Of a stretch of DNA of 64,000 nt, positions 42,969-52,114 are shown piece by piece. Source of the DNA: Bacteroidales bacterium. Lineage in GTDB: Bacteria > Bacteroidota > Bacteroidia > Bacteroidales > Tenuifilaceae. Location of the stretch: positions 1 through 64,000 of the forward strand of contig JAFGDZ010000072.1 of NCBI GenBank assembly GCA_016931855.1, given 5' to 3'. How positions within the stretch are numbered: position 1 is the first letter of the stretch; each line of letters opens with the position of its first letter. The notes under the pieces were generated by a model. That model searched no databases. It saw only the letters and a program-made list of their open reading frames with translations, and had not been told where the DNA came from. Made by a program: the position numbers and the translations under genes.

Positions 42969-43346
42969 ATGAACATTTTTATCTCCAATCTAAGTTTCAG
43001 GATTGATGATAATGACCTTAAACAGGTTTTTGAAGAGTACGGTGAAGTTCTTTCTGCTCGCGTAGTAACAGACAAAATGTCTGGCAAATCAAGAGGCTTT
43101 GGCTTTGTTGAAATGAAAAATGACAACGAAGGTCAAGCTGCAATTGATGAGCTAAACCAAGCAGAGTACGATGGTCGCGTTATTTCTGTTTCTGTGGCTA
43201 AGCCTAAAACAGACAAACCTCGCACTGGCGGCGGTGGAAGACCTTTCGGCGGCGGTGGTAACCGTGGCGGCGGTGGTTTTAACCGTGAGCGTAGTGGTGG
43301 TGGCGATCGTGGTGACTTCCGCGAAAAACGCAACAACCGTTACTAG
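42969..43346 (+). CDS. RRM RNA-binding protein with Gly/Arg-rich tail
   Basis: 125 residues from the ATG at 42969 (a TTG two codons earlier is not needed). Residues 1-78 form one RNA recognition motif with RNP2 (IFISNL) and RNP1 (SRGFGFVEM) intact. Residues 85-125 are a low-complexity Gly/Arg/Asn tail resembling eukaryotic RGG boxes. Such proteins in Bacteroidota and cyanobacteria are abundant, often cold- or growth-regulated RNA binders. The gene stands alone between terminators, with a leader of roughly 110 nt that may be regulatory. Confidence 0.92.
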   Translation: MNIFISNLSFRIDDNDLKQVFEEYGEVLSARVVTDKMSGKSRGFGFVEMKNDNEGQAAIDELNQAEYDGRVISVSVAKPKTDKPRTGGGGRPFGGGGNRGGGGFNRERSGGGDRGDFREKRNNRY

Positions 43347-43364
43347 TATTACTACTAAATATTT

Positions 43365-43392
43365 AAGGGGAACTTTTGGGTTCCCCTTTTTT
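43365..43392 (+). terminator. Terminator after the RRM gene
   Basis: AAGGGGAAC (43365-43373) pairs with GTTCCCCTT (43380-43388) around a 6-base loop and is followed by T residues. Confidence 0.85.
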
Positions 43393-43429
43393 AGTTTTGT
43401 CTTACTGTGTAATTAGTGTGGCTGTCGTA

Positions 43430-45787
43430 TTATTTGTGTATAGAGGTAGGCCGTAAGTCAGATTTTTCTCCCCTTTTCCTATTTGGCTTGGCACTCATGT
43501 AAAAATCAATTGTGCATCCACTTGCTAACAAATGGTGAGGGAACCATGTGTTTTCCCAGTCTTCCCCATTTACAAGAACTTTATCAACATAAATATTTTT
43601 CCCCGATTGGTTATGAACCGTTACTGTAACCGTTTTATTGTTCCCGAGGTTTATTTGGGCACTTTTAACTAACGGACTTCCTATTACATACTGATTGCTT
43701 ACTGGTGTAACTGGGTAAAAGCCAAGTGCGCTAAATATGTACCAGGCCGACATTTGGCCGCAATCATCGTTTCCGCATAGTCCCGATGGGGTATTGTGGT
43801 ACATGGTACTCATTATCTTTCTAACAATTGCCTGCGTTTTCCAAGGTTTACCAATGTAGCTGTACATGTATGGGATATGGTGGCCAGGTTCATTCCCGTG
43901 CACGTAGTTCCCCATAATCCCAACTGCTTCAATATCCTCGGTGTGGGCATAGTACTGGGCGGGGAGAGTCATGGTAAAAATGGAATCGAGCCGTTGCTCT
44001 AACCATTTTTCGCCACCTAAAAGCGCTGCAAGCCCCTTTATGTCGTGTGGTACAAATAGGCTATAGGTCCAAGCATTGCCTTCAATATATCCCTGTCCGT
44101 GTGTGGCTAGGGGGTCAAACGGCTCTTTAAATAGGCCGTTGCTTAGCTTTGCCCGCATAAACCCAGTTTTTGTATCGAACAGGTTTTTGTACGTTAAGGC
44201 TCTTTTCCCGAACTCTTCGGCAATATTTGCGTTACCAAGTTCCTTTGCCATTTGGTGTATTGTGTAATCGTCGTAGGCGTATTCGAGCGTTGTTGATGCA
44301 GAGTTGGGGCGCTTGTCCTCAGGTACAAAGCCAAGGTTTGTGTATAGCCTAGTTCCATCGTACTCTGGATATGTTGCGCTAGAAACCATTGCTTTTAGGG
44401 CAAGGTTTGCATCAAACCCCCTTATTCCCTTTAGGTATGCATCGGCAATAACTGGAACTGCATGGTAACCAATCATGCACCAGTTCTCGTTGCCATGGTG
44501 CGACCATACAGGCAGTAAACCATGTACGCTTTGCTGGTAGTGGGCAAGCATAGAGCTAATCATGTTGCTTGTGCGTTCTGGCTCAATAAGGGTTAACAGT
44601 GGGTGCTGTGCTCTAAATGTGTCCCAAAGGGAAAAGGTAGTGTAATTTGTAAAACCATTGGTTTTGTATATGTTGCCATCTATACCCCTGTAATCGCCAC
44701 TTACATCGTTGTATATTGTTGGGCTTAGGTATGTGTGATATAGGGCTGTATAAAAAATTACCTTATCCTGCTCGTTTGCTTCAATTCTAATTTTGGAGAG
44801 TTCCTTTTCCCATGATTCTCTGGCTTCAGCCTTTAGCTGTTCAAAGTTCTTCCCGGAGGTTTCGGCAACTAGGTTTGCTATTGCTCCGTTAGTGCTTACT
44901 GCCGATAAGGCCATTTTTACAATCAGGGTATCCGATGCTGAGCTATTGAACTTAAAGTAGGCTTTAATCCTACGTCCAGAGCGTTCCGGGAAATTGCTAT
45001 CCATTTCCCATCGGCGCCAAAACCCCTTGTAAACCTCTTGATCGTTGTTGGTAAGTCCATACTCTGTTATTGGCTTTGAAAGCGAAAGGGCAAAGTAAAT
45101 AAACCTATTTCTTGCCCATCCATTGGTTTGCCTGTATCCTGTAATAAGGGTGTCGTTTTCTACTCTTAGCGAGGACCAAATAACTTTGCCATCGTAGCTG
45201 TATATGCCGTGAACCAAATCGAGAATTAGGTTTTGTTGCTCTCCTTTAGGGTAAACGTACTGGTGGATGCCTACGCGCACTGTAGCGGTTAGCTCTGCGG
45301 CTATGTTGTAATCGGTAAGTGTTACTGCGTAATACCCTGGTGAGGCTTTCTCTGTTTGCTTTTTATATCTACTTCGGTAACCTTTTTCAGGACTCTGGCT
45401 TGTTCCTGGGTTTAGTCGAATTGCCCCAGTGGTTGGCATCAGCAAAAAATCGCCTAAATCTGAGTGCCCTGTTCCGTGTAAATGCGTATGACTGAATCCT
45501 ACAATGGTAGAGTCGTTATACTGGTAGCCAGCACAGTACCTGTAAACCTCAGGGTTGTATCCGTTGCCGGTGGAGTATAAAACGGTATCGGTGTCGGGGC
45601 TTAGCTGCACCATGCCAAAGGGAACAGTGGCGCCAGAGTAGCAGTGCCCCATGTCGCGGGTACCAATAAATGGATTCACGTACTGGGTTGTGCCTTTGCT
45701 TTTATCGCTTTGCGAATAAATTTTACTAGTGGTACATAGCAGCGATGTAAGGGCTAAAACAGGCACTAATTGATTTAGGTGCTTCAT
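43430..45787 (-). CDS. GH92 family alpha-mannosidase
   Basis: 785 residues from the start at 45787, which gives a clean signal peptide (MKHLNQLVPVLALTSLLC); a longer reading would bury it. GH92 landmarks are present: YVNPFIGTRDMGHCYSGATVPFGMVQLSPDT near the N-terminus, GFSHTHLHGTGHSDLGDFLLMP, LWDTFRAQHPLLTLIEPER, GNEPGHHIPYMYSYIGKPWKTQ and GNDDCGQMSAWYIFSALGFYPV. These calcium-dependent exo-mannosidases usually remove alpha-1,2-linked mannose in the periplasm. It is not within a polysaccharide utilisation locus here, so its substrate may be host or fungal glycans or recycled self glycans. Confidence 0.95.
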   Translation of the reverse strand: MKHLNQLVPVLALTSLLCTTSKIYSQSDKSKGTTQYVNPFIGTRDMGHCYSGATVPFGMVQLSPDTDTVLYSTGNGYNPEVYRYCAGYQYNDSTIVGFSHTHLHGTGHSDLGDFLLMPTTGAIRLNPGTSQSPEKGYRSRYKKQTEKASPGYYAVTLTDYNIAAELTATVRVGIHQYVYPKGEQQNLILDLVHGIYSYDGKVIWSSLRVENDTLITGYRQTNGWARNRFIYFALSLSKPITEYGLTNNDQEVYKGFWRRWEMDSNFPERSGRRIKAYFKFNSSASDTLIVKMALSAVSTNGAIANLVAETSGKNFEQLKAEARESWEKELSKIRIEANEQDKVIFYTALYHTYLSPTIYNDVSGDYRGIDGNIYKTNGFTNYTTFSLWDTFRAQHPLLTLIEPERTSNMISSMLAHYQQSVHGLLPVWSHHGNENWCMIGYHAVPVIADAYLKGIRGFDANLALKAMVSSATYPEYDGTRLYTNLGFVPEDKRPNSASTTLEYAYDDYTIHQMAKELGNANIAEEFGKRALTYKNLFDTKTGFMRAKLSNGLFKEPFDPLATHGQGYIEGNAWTYSLFVPHDIKGLAALLGGEKWLEQRLDSIFTMTLPAQYYAHTEDIEAVGIMGNYVHGNEPGHHIPYMYSYIGKPWKTQAIVRKIMSTMYHNTPSGLCGNDDCGQMSAWYIFSALGFYPVTPVSNQYVIGSPLVKSAQINLGNNKTVTVTVHNQSGKNIYVDKVLVNGEDWENTWFPHHLLASGCTIDFYMSAKPNRKRGEKSDLRPTSIHK

Positions 45788-45921
45788 GGCTAGTTGGTTT
45801 TGTAACTGTAAGTATAACAATTAAATAGATTAATCAAAAGAGCGCTTGTGCATTGTTTGTTCTTCTTTACTTTTTTTGATGGATATGCTTATCGCAGAGC
45901 TGTTTCTAAACTTAAATAGGG

Positions 45922-45929
45922 TACTTTTG
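45922..45929 (+). promoter_or_regulatory. Candidate -7 box (TACTTTTG) for the hybrid kinase gene
   Basis: TAnnTTTG match 24 bp before the start at 45954. A TTTC at 45903-45906 is closer than expected for a -33 element. Confidence 0.35.
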
Positions 45930-45953
45930 TTAAGCATTAACTAAGATTTTTAT

Positions 45954-47753
45954 ATGGCACAAAAACTTGATGCTTTTATCAACTTTTTCTCTAAGTTTTT
46001 TCCTTACCCCGAGTTTGATGAGGATGTAACCCTTTCGTATTGGAAAAATAGATTACTCTATGTTCTCATTCTAAGTATTGTGCTTTTTGGCTTTATAGCG
46101 TATGTGCCTAGCATGATTCTATCTGTAGATGAGGGCTTGTGGAGCGTTGCAATTATTGATTCGTTGGCATATGGGTTCTGCATTTGGATTGCCCTATCGC
46201 AACGTGTTGGGGCAAAAGCAAAGGCGTTATCAATCCTTTCGGTTATATATTTTTTAGGGGCATCGCTTATTCTTATACTAGGGCCAATTGGTGCAGGATT
46301 TATGTGGCTATTTGTATTCCCTATTCTTACCAGTTTCTTTTTCGAGAAAAGGGGAGCACTCATTGCTTCTGGGATAAATGGAGCTACGCTAATGGTGCTA
46401 TTTGCTCTTTTTTTTATTGATTTGCCTCCCGTCTTCTTACTCAAGAGTTACTCCGTTGGGGCGTATATTGTAAATGCGGCCAATTTTATGGCGTTAACTC
46501 TATTTATCTCGGTCTCTTTATCGGTAATGGTTTCTAGTATTAATAGCGCTTTGCGTAAGGAGCTGGAAATAACGCAGCAGCTGCAGGAAAAACAACAGGT
46601 GTTGGAGCAGGAAAAGGCACGAGCCGAGGAGTCGGATAGGCTTAAATCGGCCTTTCTGTCTAATATGAGCCACGAGATACGCACACCAATGAATGCCATT
46701 ATTGGCTTTAGCAATTTGCTTAAGGATTCCGAACTCCCCCCCGTTAAAGTGGAGAAGTATGTTGATATAGTTCAGAACTCGGGACGCCAGCTGCTACGCA
46801 TAATTGATGATATTATTGATATCTCCAAAATAGAGTCTAATCAGCTCCATGTTGCCCTTAAACCTATTGATGTTGTGGAGGTTATTAGGGAAATAGAAGA
46901 TATAGCCACTAGTAGGCTTAAGGATTTAAACAAGGATGTTGAGTTTAAGCTAAATATACCCAAGGGGCAAAGTAGCTACGTTGTGAATACTGATGACGTG
47001 CGCTTTAAGCAGATAGTGATTAACTTGGTTAGCAATGCCATTAAGTTTACTCGCGAAGGTTCTATAGAGCTAGGCTTTATTCCCTACTCCAAGGCAGGTC
47101 AGCTATTCCTTAAATTCTACGTGAAGGATACTGGCAAGGGAATTCGGCCGGAAGCCTTTGATCTTATATTTAAGCGTTTTGCACAGGAAAATGTTACCGA
47201 TTATAAAGAGGGAACAGGACTTGGGCTTAGCATTACTCAGGGTTTGGTTGCTCTGTTGGGTGGCGAAATCTGGTTGGAATCAGAAATTGGTAAGGGAACA
47301 ACCTTTTTCTTCACCATCCCTTATGTTTCGGCTATTCTGATAAGCAAGGAAGAGCCAGCGAAAAATCTTTTTGCTCAGTACGATTTCTCTGGTAAGATAC
47401 TCTATGTTGCTGAGGATGACCTTCCATCGTACCTTTTCATTGAAGAGGTGCTTCGCAAGAGCAACATTATTATTAAGCATGTTACAAATGGAGCATCGCT
47501 ACTAAAGCTAATGAACGATCGTAAGCCCGATATCATTCTTCTTGATATTAATATGCCCATCATGAATGGGCTTAAAGCCATAGAACAGATACGGAAGCTA
47601 GATAAACGCATTCCAATTATTGCCCAAACGGCTTATGCCCTTCACGATGAGCGTGCCCGATGCTTACAGGCTGGGTTTGATGATTATTTAGCTAAGCCAT
47701 TTAGTGCTATTGAGCTGCTAAAGACGCTTAATAAGTACTTGAGCGGATTATAG
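45954..47753 (+). CDS. Membrane-bound hybrid histidine kinase with C-terminal receiver
   Basis: 599 residues. About six membrane helices (about residues 30-200) without a large periplasmic sensor, a coiled coil (about 200-232), then HisKA with H240 in SHEIRTPMNAIIGF. HATPase_c follows (NLVSNAIKFT near 360, DTGKGI near 388, GTGLGLSI near 420), and a receiver domain (about 475-599) with D531 in ILLDINMPIMNG and the conserved Lys in LAKPF near 581. The reduction to membrane helices suggests that it senses a membrane or intracellular signal. No cognate output gene is adjacent; its targets are unknown. Confidence 0.93.
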   Translation: MAQKLDAFINFFSKFFPYPEFDEDVTLSYWKNRLLYVLILSIVLFGFIAYVPSMILSVDEGLWSVAIIDSLAYGFCIWIALSQRVGAKAKALSILSVIYFLGASLILILGPIGAGFMWLFVFPILTSFFFEKRGALIASGINGATLMVLFALFFIDLPPVFLLKSYSVGAYIVNAANFMALTLFISVSLSVMVSSINSALRKELEITQQLQEKQQVLEQEKARAEESDRLKSAFLSNMSHEIRTPMNAIIGFSNLLKDSELPPVKVEKYVDIVQNSGRQLLRIIDDIIDISKIESNQLHVALKPIDVVEVIREIEDIATSRLKDLNKDVEFKLNIPKGQSSYVVNTDDVRFKQIVINLVSNAIKFTREGSIELGFIPYSKAGQLFLKFYVKDTGKGIRPEAFDLIFKRFAQENVTDYKEGTGLGLSITQGLVALLGGEIWLESEIGKGTTFFFTIPYVSAILISKEEPAKNLFAQYDFSGKILYVAEDDLPSYLFIEEVLRKSNIIIKHVTNGASLLKLMNDRKPDIILLDINMPIMNGLKAIEQIRKLDKRIPIIAQTAYALHDERARCLQAGFDDYLAKPFSAIELLKTLNKYLSGL

Positions 47754-49172
47754 CTATTGACCTTTTATCCATTGTACAAGGTCGGCTATAACATCCTCCG
47801 ATATTGTTTGCTCTAGCTCATAGTACTCATCAACTGTGCACTTTGTACACTCTTGGAATAGGTGGTTTTTATTTGGGTAAAGCTTTGTTTTAAAGTTTTT
47901 ACTCTGCGATTTTTTTAGCGCACTATCTATTAGGGCAAGGTTTTGAGGGAAAACTTGTGCATCCTTATCTCCGTTTATAGCAAAAACAGGAATCGTTACC
48001 TTACTAAGCTCATCACATGGATTATGGAATAGGTCGTACCTCATAAAAGGGGTGAGTAGTTTGCCGAAATTTCTAATATTCAAGGGAACTGCGAGTTCAA
48101 GTAGCTCCTGATCCTTTTCCGAAATGGCCGCAACCTTTGTGTTAAAGGTTTCCAGAACCGCTTTCACATTAATTTTCATAAGGCTATCGTTTGCTGAACT
48201 TTTATAAGTTTGTATTACAGCCCTAAGTATCTCTTCATTCAAATCGATACCCTCTTTACTAGCCCCCATTTGGTTATATATTGCTCTGGTTTGCTCGTAA
48301 ATTCCATTTTCAAGAGTATTCCCCGCACCACTCATTAGAACTATGTGCTTAATGTTTGGATTGTGGTTTGCAGCAATAGGGGCAATATCGGCGCCTAGGC
48401 TGTGGCCAATTACTCCAACGTTATCTGTATTTACATCTGCCCTAGATAAAAGGTAGTTAACCGCTTCCGATGCATCTTTGGCATGGTCAACTAGGGTTGC
48501 CGTAAAGAAGTTTCCTGAAGATTTGCCTGCCCCTCTATCGTCGTAGCGTAGAACTGCTATTCCTGAGCGTGTAAGTAAATCAGCAAGCACCAAGAATGTT
48601 TTGTGCCCAAAAATGGTTTGGTTCCTATCCGATGGTCCGGAACCCGATATTAGAACAACAGTTGGGTATTTGCCCTTAGCATTTGGTCTGGTAAATGTTC
48701 CTTTAAGTTCAATGTCACCGTTTTTAAAGGTAACGTCTTCTGCGAAGTAGCTGTATGGCTTAACTGGTTCTTGGGGGCGTTTGGCTATGGTAAAGGGATA
48801 CTTGTCAACCTTTTTCATATTTAGCATAAATGGTTTCCCTTTTCCTTGTGCTAAATGTCCTATTAGTGAGTCGTTGGCAATGAATTTACCAGAGTATATT
48901 GCGTTTAAAGTACCTATTTCAAGGGTTACGCTATCAGTAGTCGTTGTAATTTTATCTAGCTCAATGTTAAATGTTTGTTGTTCTACACTGTGGTTGTACC
49001 CGTATAGTTTACCATCGGAACCTCTAAAAATATCAAAAGCAATGGTAAGTTGGAATTTGGGGCTAATTACCAATTTTCCATACCATTTCCCTTCAATTTT
49101 TGCTTGTCCATTCCCTGTAAGGCTAAAAGCAATTAAGCTTGCTATACAAAAAAGTTGCTTTAACGTTTTCAT
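47754..49172 (-). CDS. Secreted alpha/beta hydrolase
   Basis: 472 residues with a signal peptide (about 1-22). The N-terminal part (about 25-125) is a beta-rich domain of the type found before hydrolase domains in Bacteroidota. Then comes an alpha/beta hydrolase fold with the nucleophile elbow GHSLG (S258), LISGSGPSDRN near residue 174 and LRYDDRGAGKSSG near 208. A late acid (NGDKDAQV near 405) and His (KNHLFQ near 440) complete the triad. It is probably an esterase or acyl-peptide-type hydrolase. Substrate unknown. It starts divergently from the LytS-like gene. Confidence 0.82.
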   Translation of the reverse strand: MKTLKQLFCIASLIAFSLTGNGQAKIEGKWYGKLVISPKFQLTIAFDIFRGSDGKLYGYNHSVEQQTFNIELDKITTTTDSVTLEIGTLNAIYSGKFIANDSLIGHLAQGKGKPFMLNMKKVDKYPFTIAKRPQEPVKPYSYFAEDVTFKNGDIELKGTFTRPNAKGKYPTVVLISGSGPSDRNQTIFGHKTFLVLADLLTRSGIAVLRYDDRGAGKSSGNFFTATLVDHAKDASEAVNYLLSRADVNTDNVGVIGHSLGADIAPIAANHNPNIKHIVLMSGAGNTLENGIYEQTRAIYNQMGASKEGIDLNEEILRAVIQTYKSSANDSLMKINVKAVLETFNTKVAAISEKDQELLELAVPLNIRNFGKLLTPFMRYDLFHNPCDELSKVTIPVFAINGDKDAQVFPQNLALIDSALKKSQSKNFKTKLYPNKNHLFQECTKCTVDEYYELEQTISEDVIADLVQWIKGQ

Positions 49173-49333
49173 GGCTATTTAATTTTGTTGTTAAGTTGAA
49201 AGTTGATTGTAGTCAAATGTATTGTGCTGTATAACTAATTGTATATAAATTATGTACATGCTTGCTTTTATTGTTGTACTGGTTGTTTTAAGATGATAAA
49301 TGCTGTTTGTCAGTAAAAAGCATATGTTTACAT

Positions 49334-49392
49334 AGTAACGTGCCCATTTTGTCCAGTTACGTGCTTTTGCAATGGCTATTAGCTTAACTTTG
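49334..49392 (+). promoter_or_regulatory. Candidate LytTR direct repeats and -7 box upstream of the two-component operon
   Basis: AGTAACGTGC (49334-49343) and AGTTACGTGC (49355-49364) are a 9-of-10 match direct repeat with a 21-bp period, two helical turns, as LytTR-type regulators need. A TAACTTTG -7-like box follows at 49385-49392, 21 bp before the LytS-like start, placing the second repeat near the -33 position. Suggests activation or autoregulation by the LytTR protein encoded downstream. Confidence 0.5.
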
Positions 49393-49412
49393 GGTACACA
49401 TAAAAAAGCACT

Positions 49413-50459
49413 ATGATGTTTTTAGTTAGGAATAGGCGCACTGTAGAGATTGCAATTAATGTGCTATTTTGGGTAGTCGGCTTTTTGCTAATGTTGCTGT
49501 ATGTAAATAATATAGGTCATGTAAAGAAATCAATGGGTGGATTTATTTATCCCGTTACGCTAGGCACTATTCTTAACATCCTTATTTTTTATTTTGTTGC
49601 GTTTGCGCTGATACCTTTTTTTTCGAAAAAGCGACGTTGGGTGCTCTTTATCATTACGTTAATTTCATTCCTTTTACTAGCCACGCTCGCCGAAACGCTT
49701 GCCGACTACTACCTTTTCCCAAACTACTACTCTACCGAAAAGGAGCCTTTTGGTGCCATGTTTATTCTAACCTTTACTATAAATACTTTTATAACCGCAT
49801 TGGCTTTAGGCTATGGCTTTATTTGGGTTTGGCTTAAAGGGGAGAGGCAACGGGAGGAGCTGCAAATGGAGAAGCTGGCAGCAGAGCTCAACTACCTAAA
49901 GGCACAGGTGAATCCCCATTTTCTGTTTAATGCGCTAAACCTTGCATTTGCAAGTGCCACCAAAACCGGTGACGATTTTACTGCCGATATTATTGAAAAG
50001 ATAGCCTCGCTTATGCGCTATATGCTTTACGATAGCAATGTGGAGCTAATTTTCCTTGAAAAGGAGCTGGATTATATTCGGAATTACATTGGCCTACAAC
50101 AGCTGCGTATTTCTGCAGAGGTTCCTGTAACTGTTAATTTTACCGTTACAGGAAATGTGGATGCAGTTCAAATAAGCCCTTTACTTCTTATCCCCTTTGT
50201 AGAGAATGCGTTTAAGCATGGGTTATCCTTTAACCACAAGTCGGAGATTAGTGTTGATATTAGCTGCGAAAAGAGAATCCTTGAAGCATCCATTAAGAAT
50301 ACGGTTCACTCAAAGGTTAACGATACCTTATCTAAAACTTCAGGTATAGGTTTGGCTAATGTGAGAAAACGCTTACATTTAATTTATCCAAACAAGCATA
50401 AGCTATCCATTGCAGAGCAGGATGGTTATTATAGTGTTTACTTACAACTCCACGTATAA
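49413..50459 (+). CDS. LytS-type sensor histidine kinase (His_kinase family)
   Basis: 348 residues. Four membrane helices occupy about residues 10-140 with short loops, then the His_kinase domain with H169 in AQVNPHFLFNALN, ASLMRYMLYDS near 203, and the ATPase segment LLIPFVENAFKHG near 257 and SGIGLANVRKRL near 310. It phosphorylates the LytTR regulator encoded 15 bp downstream. No periplasmic sensor domain exists, so the signal is likely membrane-associated. Confidence 0.93.
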   Translation: MMFLVRNRRTVEIAINVLFWVVGFLLMLLYVNNIGHVKKSMGGFIYPVTLGTILNILIFYFVAFALIPFFSKKRRWVLFIITLISFLLLATLAETLADYYLFPNYYSTEKEPFGAMFILTFTINTFITALALGYGFIWVWLKGERQREELQMEKLAAELNYLKAQVNPHFLFNALNLAFASATKTGDDFTADIIEKIASLMRYMLYDSNVELIFLEKELDYIRNYIGLQQLRISAEVPVTVNFTVTGNVDAVQISPLLLIPFVENAFKHGLSFNHKSEISVDISCEKRILEASIKNTVHSKVNDTLSKTSGIGLANVRKRLHLIYPNKHKLSIAEQDGYYSVYLQLHV

Positions 50460-50474
50460 ACCCTCTTTTACAAT

Positions 50475-51182
50475 ATGAAGTGTATAGCTGTTGACGATGA
50501 GCCTTTTGCCCTGGAACTAATTACGGGATATATAAGTAAAACGCCTTACCTAGAGCTGCAGGGTGCTTTCTCTAACCCAGTAAAAGCGCTTTCGTTTTTA
50601 ATGGTAAATTCGGTCGATTTGGTTTTTCTCGATATTAATATGCCTGAGCTTAATGGGCTGCAAATGCTAAAATCGCTAAGGAGTAAACCTATGGTTGTGT
50701 TCACAACCGCCTATTCAGAGTATGGGGTTGAGAGCTATGAGTACGATGCTATCGACTACCTACTTAAGCCCATTAAGTATGAGCGATTTCTTAGAGCGGT
50801 TAACAAGGCTATTGATATTGGACGCAATACCCACGATACCCATTTAGGAGTTGAGGCTGTAAAGGATGCGGCTCAAGTTATTCTGCTCAAAAGTGGAACG
50901 CAGCTGTTCCGTGTTTCGGTTGGCGATATTCTTTTTGTTGAGGCTGCGGGGAATTACATGACATTCCATACTGTCGATCGAAAAATACTATCGCTACTTA
51001 CCATGAAAGAAGTGATGGAACAACTCCCTGCCGATATGTTTGTTCGGGTTCACAAGTCGTTTGTTGTCTCGTTAAGGCATATCGATATTGTTGAACGACA
51101 TCAGGTTAAGGTTAGGGGCGTTGCAATCCCCATTGGGTTAACCTACAGGGAGCAGTTTCAGGTTAAGTATGGGATTCGATAG
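50475..51182 (+). CDS. LytTR family response regulator
   Basis: 235 residues: receiver domain (about 1-120) with acidic residues DDEP at 8-11, phosphoacceptor D53 in VFLDINMP and the LKPIKYERF segment. A LytTR DNA-binding domain follows (about 135-235, LFVEAAGNYMTFHT, MKEVMEQLP, VRVHKSFVVSLRHIDIVERHQVKV). It is the partner of the LytS-like kinase just upstream. The direct repeats at 49334-49364 are a plausible own binding site. Confidence 0.94.
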   Translation: MKCIAVDDEPFALELITGYISKTPYLELQGAFSNPVKALSFLMVNSVDLVFLDINMPELNGLQMLKSLRSKPMVVFTTAYSEYGVESYEYDAIDYLLKPIKYERFLRAVNKAIDIGRNTHDTHLGVEAVKDAAQVILLKSGTQLFRVSVGDILFVEAAGNYMTFHTVDRKILSLLTMKEVMEQLPADMFVRVHKSFVVSLRHIDIVERHQVKVRGVAIPIGLTYREQFQVKYGIR

Positions 51183-51235
51183 CTGCTTCTAAGTATTTAT
51201 GGTAACATTGGTTGGTGTTACATTGCCAACACGTT

Positions 51236-52075
51236 TTATGGTAAAGCTAAAGGTTGCTCGTTAAAAGTAATGCCAGCTACCTCTCCCTTGAAATACTCGT
51301 AATCTCCTGCGGGTAAATGCCACGTAGCTTTAGCATAGCCAGGAATAGTATAATTTCCATCTTTTTTGTAGTAATCAACAGTTACGCTCCATTTTACTTT
51401 TATGCTAGAGTCCTTGTCCTGCATATTCCGGTCGTTAGACTCAAATCTATCAAACAGCCCCTGATTGTTAAAGAAATAGGTACCACTTACGCTAATTCCA
51501 TTGTACTCTATTGATGCTTTAGCCGATGTTGAATCTACTGGTTCCCATTTAATGTATGGTTGCAGTGCGTAGCCAGGAACAAAAAGCGCTTCGGATAGGA
51601 TTGTTACAAGGGACGATTCGTCCATCTCCTTTCCCTTAACATTTTGTAGTGTAAGTATTCCCAGTAGTTTTATTAGCATGTTGCCCTTGCCATTCTGGTA
51701 CTTATCTCTGCCCACAAAAATGTTAACACCAAGCTTTGGCGCATAGAGGTAGGCAAAGCGAGCTGGTTGTTTTACCGAGTTAAACTGAAGGCACTTAATA
51801 GGAATCCACTGCTTTTCTGGGCTCATCTTAAACTGAACATTAGCCCATGTAATTCTACCATTAAGCGGCATTGGCTTGTTTATGAATCCGCAGGCGCGAA
51901 GGTGATTCTGAACAGGCGTGGGCAAATGCGCAATATCCACCTCGGTTATTGCTTTTGCCAATTCCGCTGCATTAGCCCTTATTTCCTGTTCAACCTCGTT
52001 TGTGTAGGTCGATTTTACCGATGCGCAAGAGCTAAATAGTATCATTGCTATTGTTGTTAGATGGAGTGGTTTCAT
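51236..52075 (-). CDS. DUF6544-like lipoprotein
   Basis: 279 residues from the ATG at 52075, giving a lipoprotein signal with Cys17 (LFSSC). The body contains LPTPVQNHLRACGFINKP near residue 49, the VGRDKYQNGKGNMLIKLLGILTLQNVKG segment near 113 and LPAGDYEYFKGEVAGITFNE at the end, a pattern I associate with the DUF6544 family of beta-rich proteins of unknown function. It lies 39 bp after the flavodoxin gene on the same strand and converges with the LytTR gene. No function can be proposed. Confidence 0.65.
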   Translation of the reverse strand: MKPLHLTTIAMILFSSCASVKSTYTNEVEQEIRANAAELAKAITEVDIAHLPTPVQNHLRACGFINKPMPLNGRITWANVQFKMSPEKQWIPIKCLQFNSVKQPARFAYLYAPKLGVNIFVGRDKYQNGKGNMLIKLLGILTLQNVKGKEMDESSLVTILSEALFVPGYALQPYIKWEPVDSTSAKASIEYNGISVSGTYFFNNQGLFDRFESNDRNMQDKDSSIKVKWSVTVDYYKKDGNYTIPGYAKATWHLPAGDYEYFKGEVAGITFNEQPLALP

Positions 52076-52114
52076 GAGTATGCGTGGTATTAAAGTAGTT
52101 TTACCCATTTCTAG

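Noticed and set aside
43171-43416. Overlapping + and - strand frames inside the RRM gene
   Set aside because: They arise from the GGC/GGT-rich low-complexity tail in other frames.
51202-51221. GTAACA/TGTTAC hairpin as terminator between the LytTR and DUF6544-like genes
   Set aside because: Only a 6-bp stem with no T-run; not strong enough to annotate.
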